Source: Micromonospora rifamycinica
GTDB taxonomy: Bacteria > Actinomycetota > Actinomycetes > Mycobacteriales > Micromonosporaceae
NCBI RefSeq assembly: GCF_900090265.1
Contig: NZ_LT607752.1
Span: 868,001 to 932,000, forward strand
DNA: 64,000 nt
Reading direction: 5' to 3'
Shown here: positions 45,482 to 54,558 of the stretch, piece after piece
Position numbering within the stretch: the first letter of the stretch is position 1
How the letters are laid out: every line of letters starts with the position of its first letter
Notes under the pieces: model-generated
Seen by the model: the letters and a program-made list of their open reading frames with translations, nothing else
The model's database searches: none
What the model was told of the DNA's origin: nothing
Position numbers and translations under genes: made by a program

Positions 45482-45844
45482 TCAGGTGCAGCAGCAGGGG
45501 CAGCAGCAGGCGCAACTGGAGTCCAGCCCCGCCACCACACTGTCCAGCTCGTCCTCGGCCAACTCCGTCTCCGTCACCGGCAGCAGCGCCGGCACGAAGA
45601 GCACGAAGGTCCCGGTGTCCGCCGCCTGCTGCCAGGAGTTGACCTGCACCTCCAGGTCCGGGTCGGTGTCGGCGGCGTCCCGCACCACCCGGACCCGCAC
45701 CTCGTCGGGCAGCCCGAGGCCGTATTCGGCGAGCAGGGTCCGGGGGTCGCTCTCCAACGCCCGCTCCCGTTGCGGGTCGGCCCAGACGTCGGCGACCAAC
45801 CGGCTGTAGGCGGCCACGAAGACCGCCCGATCGACAGGTGTCAC
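45482..45844 (-). CDS. NHLP-type RiPP precursor with Cys-rich core
   Basis: 120 aa. Leader of the same type as the neighbour: VAAYSRLVADVWADPQRERA, LLAEYGLGLPDEVRVRVV, FVLFVPALLPVTETELAEDE, ending LDSVVAG. Core LDSSCACCCPCCCT has seven Cys, two Ser and one Thr, all azole-forming residues bar the Ala and Pro. GTG 45844 has RBS GAAGGGA. The nitrile-hydratase active-site motif is absent, so it is not an enzyme subunit. Confidence 0.9.
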   Translation of the reverse strand: MTPVDRAVFVAAYSRLVADVWADPQRERALESDPRTLLAEYGLGLPDEVRVRVVRDAADTDPDLEVQVNSWQQAADTGTFVLFVPALLPVTETELAEDELDSVVAGLDSSCACCCPCCCT

Positions 45845-46035
45845 AGTTCCTGCTCCCTTCAACGGCCGAGTCGCACGTGCGGCGCGGCGACGGCGGGGGC
45901 GACCCGGAACACCCGGGCCACCCGATTCCGCTTCATCCTGGGACAGCAGAGATCGGGCGGGAGCAATCCGGGGGGAATTTCATCGAATGTGGCCGCGAAT
46001 GGGGCGAGAAACGGCGGAACTCGGGTAATGCGGAA

Positions 46036-46076
46036 TTGCTGTGATCGCGTGGTCACGGAGGATAATGGTTGACCAC
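46036..46076 (+). promoter_or_regulatory. promoter/operator candidate of the MerR-family gene
   Basis: -35-like TTGCTG (46036-46041) and -10-like GATAAT (46061-46066) 19 bp apart; GTGATC-GCGT-GGTCAC lies in the spacer. A second dyad, GTGGTCA (46049-46055) and TGACCAC (46070-46076), overlaps. The long spacer suits a MerR protein, which may autoregulate and act on the divergent precursor. Confidence 0.4.
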
Positions 46077-46211
46077 CGCCGAGGGCAAGTAGAGGTTCCC
46101 CTTCTGTCCTCCGTGGGTCGCCCGGTCATACGCTCGGCCCGGGGAGGCCGCCGTCCGCCGCAACCGGACGGCAGCCGCCGGACCCCGTCCCCGACGCCTG
46201 CGGAGGCCACC

Positions 46212-46967
46212 GTGACCATCGACCGGGTGACGACGACCGGGCCGGCGACCGCCGGCGCTCCGGCCGGCTACACCGTGGAGGAACTCGCCCGCAAGGTAGG
46301 GATGTCAGCGCGCAACATCCGGGCCCACCAGGCCCGACGGCTGCTGGCCCCGCCGGTGCGCCGGGGGCGGGTCGCGCTCTACGACGACTCCCACGTCCGC
46401 CGCCTCGACGCCATCCTGACCCTGCAGCGGCAGGGCTTCAACCTGGTCTCCATCGAGGCCATGCTCGGGGTACGGGCCAGCGACGAGGCCCCCGACGGGC
46501 TCACCGCGATGCTGCAACGGCTGGCCACCGAGCGCCCCGCGCTGACCCACGCGCTGACCCGGCACGGGGTGATCGGACGCGCCCCGGACGGCACGGTACG
46601 CACGGTGCGGCCCCGGCCGCTGCGGGCCGCCCTGGACCTGCACCGGGTGCGGATGGGCACGGTGCCGGCCCTGCAGGCGCTCAGCGAGGTGCTCGACACC
46701 GTCCGGCCGCTCGCCGACGAACTGGTCGCGGCCGTCACCGCCCGGATGCTGACCCTCGCACCCGAGCTGGCCGGCGGCTCCCGACCGTCCTGGGCGGACG
46801 TCGACCGGGAGACGATCCTGCTGACCCAGGGGGTGGTCAACGTGCTCACCGAGGCGTTCCGGCTCGCGGTCGAGAACCAGGCCGAGGCGCACGTCGCCGA
46901 CCTGCTGGAGAATCACCTCGGCGCGGAGCTGTCCGTCGAGGACGGCAGCCCCGTCGACAACGGCTGA
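46212..46967 (+). CDS. MerR-family regulator of the RiPP cluster
   Basis: 251 aa. N-terminal MerR HTH at residues ~22-60 (YTVEELARKVGMSARNIRAH, then RLLAPPVRRGRVALYDDSHV) and a wing helix (LDAILTLQRQGFNLVSIEAML). The rest has no known domain. I chose GTG 46212 because of RBS GGAGG at 46202-46206 and the open frame upstream is not MerR-like. Divergent from the Cys-rich precursor; its 3' end overlaps the ABC gene by 55 bp. Confidence 0.87.
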   Translation: MTIDRVTTTGPATAGAPAGYTVEELARKVGMSARNIRAHQARRLLAPPVRRGRVALYDDSHVRRLDAILTLQRQGFNLVSIEAMLGVRASDEAPDGLTAMLQRLATERPALTHALTRHGVIGRAPDGTVRTVRPRPLRAALDLHRVRMGTVPALQALSEVLDTVRPLADELVAAVTARMLTLAPELAGGSRPSWADVDRETILLTQGVVNVLTEAFRLAVENQAEAHVADLLENHLGAELSVEDGSPVDNG

Positions 46968-49900
46968 CCGTCGGGCGACGGCTGTTCTCCGGCCGGCGAC
47001 CGGTCTCCGGGCGACGAGCCCGGCGACCGGGGACCGGCCGCCGGGGACCGGCCCTCGGGGTCGGCGAGCAACTGCCGCCGGGCCAGCCGGTGGAACAGCC
47101 CGTCCGGCTGCCCCATCAGCTCGTCGTAGCTGCCCCGCTGCACGATGCGGCCCTGGTCGAGCACCACGATGACGTCCGCGTCGCGGACCGTGGACAGCCG
47201 GTGGGCGATCACCAGCCGGGTGGCCGCCAGCGTCGCCGTGCTCCGGGTCACCACCTCCTGGGTACGGTTGTCCAATGCGCTGGTCGCCTCGTCGAAGAAG
47301 AGGATCCGGGGCCGGGGGGCCACCGCGCGGGCGATCAGCACCCGCTGCCGCTGCCCGACCGAGAGGGTGCCGCCACCGAACGGCACCATCGTGCTCATCC
47401 CCATCGGCAGCGCCTCCAGGTCGTCGGCGAGCCCCGCCATCCGGGCCGCCTCCCAGACCTCGTCCAGGGTGAACCCGCCGGCGCCGCAGATGTTGTCGCG
47501 CACCGACCCAGCGAAGAGCTGACCGTCCTGCAGGACCACCCCACACTGCCGGCGGACGGCCTGGGCGTCCAGTTCGGACAGGTCCTGCCCGTCGTAGAGC
47601 ACGGCACCCTGCTGGGGGCGTTCGAAACCGAGCAGCAGGCGCAGCAGGGTGGACTTGCCGCAGCCGCTCGGCCCCACCACCGCGACGAACTCGCCGGGCC
47701 GGATCTGCAGGTCGACGTCGACCAGCACCGGCGGGTCGTCGGGCTGGTAGGCGAAGGTGAGCCGGTGCAGGCTGATCCCGCCGCGCAGCTCCCCCGGATC
47801 CACCCGGTCCGGCCGAGCCTCCGGCTCGGCCCGCAGGATGTCGCGCAGGCTGCCCAGCCGGGGCACCGCGGCGACCACCTCGACCCCGGCGGAGACCAGC
47901 ACCAGCAGCGCGCCGAGCAGCATCGCGAACCCGACGTTGAGGACGAAGAAGTCGGTCGGCGACACCTGCCCCGCCAGCGGCCCCATCAGGACGGCGAAGA
48001 GCACCAGCTGCCCGGCGACCGGGAGCACGGTGGCGAAGGCGATCAGCCCGGCCTGGCTCTGCCGGACGCGTTGCAGCGCCGCCCGCGCGGTGGCCGCCAG
48101 CTCGGACCACCGGGCGTGCGCGCGGGACTCCGCGGCGGCGAGCTTGAGCTTGACGATCGCGCCGAGCAGCTGGTTGGTCATCGCCGCCGCCCGGTGCTCG
48201 GCGGCCACCGCGGCCCGCTGCCGCCGCAGGACGAGCAGCGTGAACACGGTGAACGCCAGCACGCAGACCCCGACCACGCCCAACCCCCACAGGCCGAGCA
48301 CCGGCTGCACGACCAGCAGCATGGCGGTGGTCACCAGCACGGTCGCCGCCGCGGTGACCAACTGCGGCAGCAGGGCGCTGAGCGCCTCGCCGACGAAGGC
48401 GACGCCGAGCAGCGAGTTGGCGATCTCGCCGCTGCTGCGCCGGCTGAAGAAGCGGGCCGGCAACCGCATCAGCCGGTCCCACAGGGCCAGCTGCACGCCG
48501 GACTGCATCCGGCCGTCCAGTCGCAGCAGCAGCAGGTTCTGCGCCACACCGAGCAGACCGGCCACCACCGCCGCGCTGAGCATCAGGACGAGGAACCCGG
48601 ACAGGCCCTCGACCTCGCCGCGCCGGGCCAGCTGGCCGAGCACCGCTCCGGTGGCCAGCGGCACACCGAGGCCGAGCACCGCCACGCAGCTGGCGGTCAG
48701 CAGCAGGGTGCGTACGTCGTGGGCCGCGCCGACCAGGCCGGCGCGCAACAGGTGCCGCAGCGCGGCGACGTGCGGCAGCGGGGCCTGGACCTGGGTGGCC
48801 GCGGCGGCCAGCTCGGCGGCGAAGGCCGGGGAGACCCGGCGGTGCACCCGGGTCTCCGGATCCACCCGGTGGTAGTGGCCCCGGCGGAACACCATCGGCA
48901 CCGCCACCGGCGGGCCGCCGTCGTCGCCGTCCCGCCAGCCGATCAGCGGCCCCAGATCGCGCCGCCACCACCGCTCGGGCAGCCGGACCTCCCGCAGGAA
49001 CAGGCCGGAGGCGCGGGCGACGGCGTGCACGGCGGCCCGCTCGCCGTCCGGGGTGCGGCTGCGGTCGGTCGGTTCCTCGACGGTGGCGTCCCACCCGGCG
49101 GTGACCGCCCGCAGCACCGCCGCCGCCGGTCCGAACAGATCGAACCGGACGGCCTGCTCCGGTTCGGCCACCACCTCGCCGGCGCCGATCACCCCGATCG
49201 CCCGACGGGCCGCCGCGGCCACCACGGCGGCGTCGGCCTGTCGGCGGCGCTCGACGGCGCTCAGCAGCGCGGCGTCGGCGTCGGCGACGCGCGCCTCCAC
49301 CGTCCGCAGCAGTCCGGCCAGGTGCTGGTCCACCGCGGTCTGGAGCTGGCCGGCGGCGAGCAGGTCGACGCTGGCCTGACTCTCCACCACGCACGGCGAG
49401 TCGGCCACCACCCAGTCCCGGCCGGCGAACAGCAGCAGTTCCTGTGCCCCGACGGTCTCGCCGGGGCCGCCGTCGTTGCGGCGCAGGTGGCCACCGGCGC
49501 AGCGCAGCCACCAGACGCCGCCGTTGGCGGTCAGCACGCTGTCCTGCGCCAGCGAGACGATCTCCCGGGCGGGCAGGGTGGACGCCTCCCGGGGTGCCTG
49601 GCCGGGGCGCATCGCGTCGGCCAGGGTGAGCAGCGCCAGGTCGACGGCGTCGACGAGCTGCGCGGCGGCGGCCCGGGCCCGTGCCCCGGTCGGATCGGCC
49701 GGATCCCGTTGCCGGCGGGCCTGCCGTTGCAGCACCGACAGCTCGCGGACGCCGAGCCCGCGCAGTTCGGTGCCGGGCAGCGGCACCAGGATGAACTGCC
49801 ACGCGCCGAGCGCGGTGGACGTCGACAGCAGCGCACCGGCGGGCAGCCGGGCCACGTGGAACCGGCGTGACGGGTGCAGCCCCGGGCGGCGTACCGCGAA

Positions 49901-50029
49901 CAGGTCGGCCTCCCCGCCGGTGACCAGCCAACCGGCGTCCGGCCCGTCCAGCCGGCAGGTCCGGCGTACCGGGTCGCCACAGAACCCGACCAGGCCGCCG
50001 GCCGGGCTGTCCGGCGTCGTACCGCTCAT
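46913..50029 (-). CDS. NHLM-type ABC transporter (large, no peptidase)
   Basis: 1038 aa. The first ~400 residues are a soluble domain unique to the NHLM ABC2 type; six transmembrane helices follow (~430-720), then the ATPase with Walker [10 protein letters not shown], signature LSVGQRQR and Walker [13 protein letters not shown]. The peptidase-bearing ABC protein is encoded just upstream, so they may form a heterodimer. RBS GAGGAG before ATG 50029. C-terminal tail is Ser/Pro/Gly-rich. Confidence 0.93.
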   Translation of the reverse strand: MSGTTPDSPAGGLVGFCGDPVRRTCRLDGPDAGWLVTGGEADLFAVRRPGLHPSRRFHVARLPAGALLSTSTALGAWQFILVPLPGTELRGLGVRELSVLQRQARRQRDPADPTGARARAAAAQLVDAVDLALLTLADAMRPGQAPREASTLPAREIVSLAQDSVLTANGGVWWLRCAGGHLRRNDGGPGETVGAQELLLFAGRDWVVADSPCVVESQASVDLLAAGQLQTAVDQHLAGLLRTVEARVADADAALLSAVERRRQADAAVVAAAARRAIGVIGAGEVVAEPEQAVRFDLFGPAAAVLRAVTAGWDATVEEPTDRSRTPDGERAAVHAVARASGLFLREVRLPERWWRRDLGPLIGWRDGDDGGPPVAVPMVFRRGHYHRVDPETRVHRRVSPAFAAELAAAATQVQAPLPHVAALRHLLRAGLVGAAHDVRTLLLTASCVAVLGLGVPLATGAVLGQLARRGEVEGLSGFLVLMLSAAVVAGLLGVAQNLLLLRLDGRMQSGVQLALWDRLMRLPARFFSRRSSGEIANSLLGVAFVGEALSALLPQLVTAAATVLVTTAMLLVVQPVLGLWGLGVVGVCVLAFTVFTLLVLRRQRAAVAAEHRAAAMTNQLLGAIVKLKLAAAESRAHARWSELAATARAALQRVRQSQAGLIAFATVLPVAGQLVLFAVLMGPLAGQVSPTDFFVLNVGFAMLLGALLVLVSAGVEVVAAVPRLGSLRDILRAEPEARPDRVDPGELRGGISLHRLTFAYQPDDPPVLVDVDLQIRPGEFVAVVGPSGCGKSTLLRLLLGFERPQQGAVLYDGQDLSELDAQAVRRQCGVVLQDGQLFAGSVRDNICGAGGFTLDEVWEAARMAGLADDLEALPMGMSTMVPFGGGTLSVGQRQRVLIARAVAPRPRILFFDEATSALDNRTQEVVTRSTATLAATRLVIAHRLSTVRDADVIVVLDQGRIVQRGSYDELMGQPDGLFHRLARRQLLADPEGRSPAAGPRSPGSSPGDRSPAGEQPSPDGQPLSTGLPSSTDSSAPR

Positions 50030-50052
50030 CGTCGTCTCCTCACCCGCTCGGG

Positions 50053-52233
50053 TCAGTTGTCCCGGACCAGCCGGGTGTACGCCCCGCCCCGGGCGACCAG
50101 TTCGTCATGGGTGCCGCGTTCCACCTCCCGGCCCGCGTCGAGCACGACGATCAGGTCGCAGTCGCGGACCGTGGACAGCCGGTGCGCGACGATCAGGCAG
50201 GTGGCTCCACGTCGGCGCAGGTGCAGGTCGATCTGGCGCTCGGTCTCGGCGTCCAGCGCGCTGGTCGCCTCGTCGAGCACCAGCACCCGGGGGTTGCGGA
50301 CCAGCGCGCGGGCGATCTCCAACCGTTGCCGCTGCCCGCCGGAGAAGTTGCGGCCCCCCTCACGGACCGCGCTGGCCAGCCCGCCGGCCCGCGCGGTCAC
50401 CTCGGCGTGCACGCAGGCGTCGGTGAGGGCGGCGTGCACGTCCTCGTCCGGCACGGTCAGGTCCCACATGGTCACGTTGTCCCGGACGGTGCCCTCGAAC
50501 AGCCGCTGGTCCTGGTCGACCATGGCGACGGTGGCCGCCCAGAGCCCGTCGTCGACCGCCGTCCGTTCGACGCCGTCCACGGTGACCCGGCCGGTCCACG
50601 GCCGGTACAGGCCGGCGACCAGCCGCCCGACCGTCGACTTGCCGCTGCCCGACCGGCCCACCAGGGCGACCCGGGCACCCGGGGGCAGGTCGAGGGTGAA
50701 CCCGGTCAGCAACGGCTTACCCAACGGGTGGTAGCCGAAGGTGACGTCCTCGATGCGCAGGTGCCCCTCCAGCGGCGTCGCCGGCAGCGGCGGCGGGTCG
50801 TCGACCGGCAGCGGGTACCGCTCCACGTCGCGCAGCCGGTTGAGGTCGGCGCTCATGTCCTGCACCCGGGAGCCCAGCGCGGTGAGGTTGCCCAGCGGGC
50901 GGTTCATCGCGGCGGCCAGCCCCTGCATGCCGACCAGCACGCCGACGCTCATCGCCTCGGTCACCACCCGGTCGCTGCCCACGCCGAGCAGCACCGCCGT
51001 GGTCAACGCGGCCAGGAACGCAGGCAGGACGGAGAGCACCGCGGTGGGCACCCCCAGCCGCTGCTGACGGCTGGCGACGGTGGCGTTGCGGGCGGCGAAC
51101 CGGGCCGCGGCGCGTTCCTCCTCACCACCGGCCTTCACCGTCTCGATCATCTGCACGGTGGTGTAGACGGCGGTGACCAGTTTGCTGCGGTCGGCCTGCA
51201 ACCCGGCCACCGCCACCGACCGGGTCGCCGCGACGACCCGCAGCACGGTGACGTTCAGCCCGGCCAGGACCACCGCGCACAGCCCGAGCAGCAGGTCGTA
51301 CTGGCACAGCAGCGCGCCGTACGCCAGCACCAGGGCGGTGTCGACGACCGTGGTGGCCGCCCGCCGGGTCAGCACCTCGGCAACCATGTCGTTGCCGCGT
51401 ACCCGCTGGCCGAGGTCGGCGGCCTGGCGTTGGTCGAAGAACGCCGGCGGCAGCCGCAGCAGATGTCGGAAGAAGCGGGCGGCGCTGGCCAGCGCCAGCG
51501 CGGTCTCCGCGCGGACGGTCAACCGCTGCTGCAACCAGCTGGCCAGGAAGGTCAGCACGGTGGCCACCGCCACCGCCGCGACCAGACCGGCGAAGGCCGC
51601 CTGGTCCTCCTGGAGCAGCACCCGGTCGACGAAGACCCGGGCCAGCACCGGGACGGTCAACCCGACCAGGGCGATCAGCAGGCCGAGCAGGAGCATCTGC
51701 ACGATGGCGGATCCGGGGCCGCGCCAGCGTTCCACCAGCGCCCGGACCATCCGGTACCGGGTGCCGCCGGGCTGGAACTGCGGCCCGGGACGCATCGTGA
51801 GCACGATGCCGGTGAAGGCGCCGTCGAACTCGTCCCACCCCACCGCCCGGGGGCCGGTGGCCGGGTCGTTGATCCAGACCTTGCGGCCCAGCCCCTCCAG
51901 GACCACGAAGTGCTCGAAGCGCCAGAACAGCACCGCCGGCAGGGCCACCGTGCGCAGTCCGGCCAGGTCCATCTGGAAGCCCTTGGCCTCCATCCCGTAC
52001 CGCCGGGCACCCCGCAGCACGGTGGCGGCGGTGGAGCCGTCCCGGCTGACCCCGCAGACCCGGCGCAGCTCCTCCAACGGCACGTGCCGGCCGTGGTGGC
52101 CGAGCAGGATGCCCAGCGCGGCGGCCCCGCACTCCACCGCCTCCATCTGAATCAGGGTGGGGGTGCGGACCCGCCGTCGGCGGATCCGGGGCCGCTGCGG
52201 TGCCGGGACCACCCCGGTCGTCGGCGCGCTCAT
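50053..52233 (-). CDS. NHLM-type peptidase-containing ABC transporter
   Basis: 726 aa. C39 peptidase (residues ~25-150): Cys in QMEAVECGAAALGILLGHHG, His in FEHFVVLEG, Asp in WINDPATGP. Six TM helices, then ATPase with GRSGSGKST, SGGQRQRLEIARAL and [12 protein letters not shown]. Expected to cut both leaders after the GG or AG end and export the product. Overlaps the secretion adaptor by 4 bp. Confidence 0.95.
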   Translation of the reverse strand: MSAPTTGVVPAPQRPRIRRRRVRTPTLIQMEAVECGAAALGILLGHHGRHVPLEELRRVCGVSRDGSTAATVLRGARRYGMEAKGFQMDLAGLRTVALPAVLFWRFEHFVVLEGLGRKVWINDPATGPRAVGWDEFDGAFTGIVLTMRPGPQFQPGGTRYRMVRALVERWRGPGSAIVQMLLLGLLIALVGLTVPVLARVFVDRVLLQEDQAAFAGLVAAVAVATVLTFLASWLQQRLTVRAETALALASAARFFRHLLRLPPAFFDQRQAADLGQRVRGNDMVAEVLTRRAATTVVDTALVLAYGALLCQYDLLLGLCAVVLAGLNVTVLRVVAATRSVAVAGLQADRSKLVTAVYTTVQMIETVKAGGEEERAAARFAARNATVASRQQRLGVPTAVLSVLPAFLAALTTAVLLGVGSDRVVTEAMSVGVLVGMQGLAAAMNRPLGNLTALGSRVQDMSADLNRLRDVERYPLPVDDPPPLPATPLEGHLRIEDVTFGYHPLGKPLLTGFTLDLPPGARVALVGRSGSGKSTVGRLVAGLYRPWTGRVTVDGVERTAVDDGLWAATVAMVDQDQRLFEGTVRDNVTMWDLTVPDEDVHAALTDACVHAEVTARAGGLASAVREGGRNFSGGQRQRLEIARALVRNPRVLVLDEATSALDAETERQIDLHLRRRGATCLIVAHRLSTVRDCDLIVVLDAGREVERGTHDELVARGGAYTRLVRDN

Positions 52234-53039
52234 CGCCGCAGCAACCAGTCGACCGGGTGTTCCCGGGCCACGGTGAACCAGGCGGTGACCTCGCTGGCCG
52301 AGTTGAGCTGGAACGGTGGCGGGGCCTTGGTCCAGCGCAGTCCGCCGGGGGCCGCCGGATCGGGCTCCAGGGCCACGGTCACCCGCACCACGCTGCCGTT
52401 GGCCAGTAACCGCCGGACGTCCTGACCGGTGCCGAGGAAGGCCCGCAGCGACGCCTCGGTCTCCGGGAACGCGCCGACGGTGAGGACCCGCCCGGCCAGG
52501 GTGCCGAACACGTTGCGCGGCGCGGCGGCGGCGGCCACCTCGACCGGGACGCCCGGTTGCAGCAGCGGCGCGGCGACCGCCGGGGCGTAGACGACGGCCT
52601 GCAACGCGTCCCCGGCGGTGTCGAGGCGTTCCAGGTCGGCCAGGTGGCTGCCGGGGGTGACGATCTCCCCCTCGGACACCAGCCAGGCGACCACGTACGC
52701 GTCGCCCGGCGCGGTCTCCACCAGGACCTTGCCGGCGACGGTCCGCAGGCTGTAGAGCGGGGTGCCCTTCGTGACCCGCTGGTGCGGGGCCGCCCAGACC
52801 TTGGTGACCTGGCCGGCCTCCAGCGCGTCGAGGGCGGAGATGCCGTTGGAGTGGATCAGCACCCCGGCCGCCTCGACGGTGCGCGGCACCACCGTGCGGA
52901 CCGACCAGGCCCCGGCCACCACCACGGTGATCACCAACGCGGCGGTGGCCAACCAGCTCGGCACGGTGGTCAGCCGGACCGCCCGGTCCAGCTGCTCGGG
53001 GGCCTCGAGCTGCTGCAACGCCTGCCGACGGAACTTCAC
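52230..53039 (-). CDS. HlyD-like secretion adaptor of the NHLM system
   Basis: 269 aa. One transmembrane helix (~30-52), then biotinyl-like beta segments (GVLIHSNGISALDALEAGQV, ALYSLRTVAGKVLVETAPGD). It is shorter than Gram-negative HlyD because no outer membrane has to be crossed. GTG 53039 overlaps the SagB gene stop. Confidence 0.87.
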   Translation of the reverse strand: MKFRRQALQQLEAPEQLDRAVRLTTVPSWLATAALVITVVVAGAWSVRTVVPRTVEAAGVLIHSNGISALDALEAGQVTKVWAAPHQRVTKGTPLYSLRTVAGKVLVETAPGDAYVVAWLVSEGEIVTPGSHLADLERLDTAGDALQAVVYAPAVAAPLLQPGVPVEVAAAAAPRNVFGTLAGRVLTVGAFPETEASLRAFLGTGQDVRRLLANGSVVRVTVALEPDPAAPGGLRWTKAPPPFQLNSASEVTAWFTVAREHPVDWLLRR

Positions 53040-54520
53040 GGCCCGGCCGCCTCGGGGGCGACCGTACCGAGCAGGAAGTCGGCCACGCTCGGTTCGACCA
53101 GCGGGTCGAGGCCGGACAGCTCGGCGAAGGCGTGCGAGTCGCCGGCACCGAGGGCGCACGGGGCGAGCCCCATGGCGGTGGCGACGAGGTACATCTGGTG
53201 GGTCAGCACCCCGGCGTCCTTGAGGATCATGGCGTAGCTCATCCCTTCGTACTTCCACATCAGCCGCTGCACCCGCGCGGTGACCACCAGCACGACCTGC
53301 GGCGGTCCGGCCATCGCGCCGGCCGCGCGGGCGTAGCCCAGCAGCCGGTCGGCGGCCGGCGCCCACCCGGCGACCGCCTCCAGCCGGTGGCCGGTGGAGT
53401 CGTAGTGGTACAGCCCCGGATCGAGGTCGGCGCACCGGCGCACCAGCGGATACAGCTCCAGCTCGTAGATCCCGCCGCCGCCCGGATAGGGACGGTGCCC
53501 CACCTGCTGCCCGCCGGACTCCCCGGCCAGCGTCCCGTGCTGGACCCGGTGCAGGAACTCGGCCAGCCGGTCGAGGGTGGGCGGGGCCGTGTCGTCGTGC
53601 CGGCGCACGCTGTGCCGGGCCGCGACGACCTGACTGAACGACGGGTCCGCCTTGGCGATGGTGGCCAGGTCCGGCAGCGGCAGCTCGATGGTTCGTCCAC
53701 CTTCGTACGGACGCGGCAGCGGCTGCGGGGGGAACCGGTCCCGCAGCCGGTAGGTGCCGCCGACCGGCATCGTGTGCCGGCCCACCCGGGAACGGTGGTG
53801 CAGCCGCAGCTCCTCCGGCGACCAGTAGGCCAGCGGCGCGTCCTCGACCTCGGCGGCGTACTCGGCGGCGGTGACCAGGATCCGCGCGGTGACCAGCTCG
53901 TCGAGGACCCGGCCGGCGACCTCCGGAGGCACCGCCAGGGACCGGGCCACTGTCTCCGGGCCGACGCCCTGCACCGCCGCGGCCAGCACCGCGCCGAGCG
54001 CCGCGTCGACGCAGCCGACGGCGAGGGTGCTCAGCGGCGACGTGGCGACGAGCATGTCGCGCTCGTGTTGCAGGGCGACGAACCGGGACAGCCGGTAGCG
54101 GGCCCCGGGGACGTGCCGCCGGGTCTCCGGCAGGCTGCCCCGGCCCAACCCGGTCGGCAGCAGCTCCAGCAACGGCCGGTCGGCCACCTGTGCCCGCCGC
54201 TCCACCCACGAGTGGCTCAGCAGCCGGCGCAGCAGCAGCTGCGCGGGAAGCACCCGGGTCTCCCCCTCCAGGCTGCTGACCAGCCTGCCCACCTCGACGT
54301 CGCTGACCCACCCGGCGCCCAGCCGCAGCAGCAGCGCCCGCCGGCTCATCCCCGGCTGCTCCAGCCGCAGCCGGAACCGCCCCTGGCGCAGGGTGGCCGC
54401 GCCGTCCTCGTCGAGCACCAGCTCCGCGTCCCGGCGCAGCCGGTACAGGTCCTGCACGGCCGGGCCGGTCAGTGCCGTGCTCACCGTGCACCGGCCGGTG
54501 GCGTCCGCCACTGCGGTCAT
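53036..54520 (-). CDS. SagB-type azoline dehydrogenase
   Basis: 494 aa. The nitroreductase-type FMN domain lies in the C-terminal half (SVRRHDDTAPPTLDRLAEFL, GGGGIYELELYPLVRR, MWKYEGMSYAMILKDAGVLT). SagB oxidises azolines to azoles. The N-terminal ~270 residues are a winged-helix-like region typical of the longer members. ATG 54520 with RBS GAGGGGA. Overlaps the HlyD gene by 4 bp. The YcaO fusion lies upstream, 38 bp away. Confidence 0.93.
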   Translation of the reverse strand: MTAVADATGRCTVSTALTGPAVQDLYRLRRDAELVLDEDGAATLRQGRFRLRLEQPGMSRRALLLRLGAGWVSDVEVGRLVSSLEGETRVLPAQLLLRRLLSHSWVERRAQVADRPLLELLPTGLGRGSLPETRRHVPGARYRLSRFVALQHERDMLVATSPLSTLAVGCVDAALGAVLAAAVQGVGPETVARSLAVPPEVAGRVLDELVTARILVTAAEYAAEVEDAPLAYWSPEELRLHHRSRVGRHTMPVGGTYRLRDRFPPQPLPRPYEGGRTIELPLPDLATIAKADPSFSQVVAARHSVRRHDDTAPPTLDRLAEFLHRVQHGTLAGESGGQQVGHRPYPGGGGIYELELYPLVRRCADLDPGLYHYDSTGHRLEAVAGWAPAADRLLGYARAAGAMAGPPQVVLVVTARVQRLMWKYEGMSYAMILKDAGVLTHQMYLVATAMGLAPCALGAGDSHAFAELSGLDPLVEPSVADFLLGTVAPEAAGP

Positions 54521-54558
54521 CGTCGACTCCCCTCGTCCGGCCGGGCCGGGTGGTCCGG

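Noticed and set aside
44926..45844. Nitrile hydratase alpha subunits
   Set aside because: Leader similarity only. No CxxCSC metal site, short length, and a GG/AG motif before a short tail; typical RiPP precursors.
47090..49870. 926-codon plus-strand open frame antisense to the large ABC gene
   Set aside because: Shadow; composition His/Gln/Arg-rich and no domain signal.
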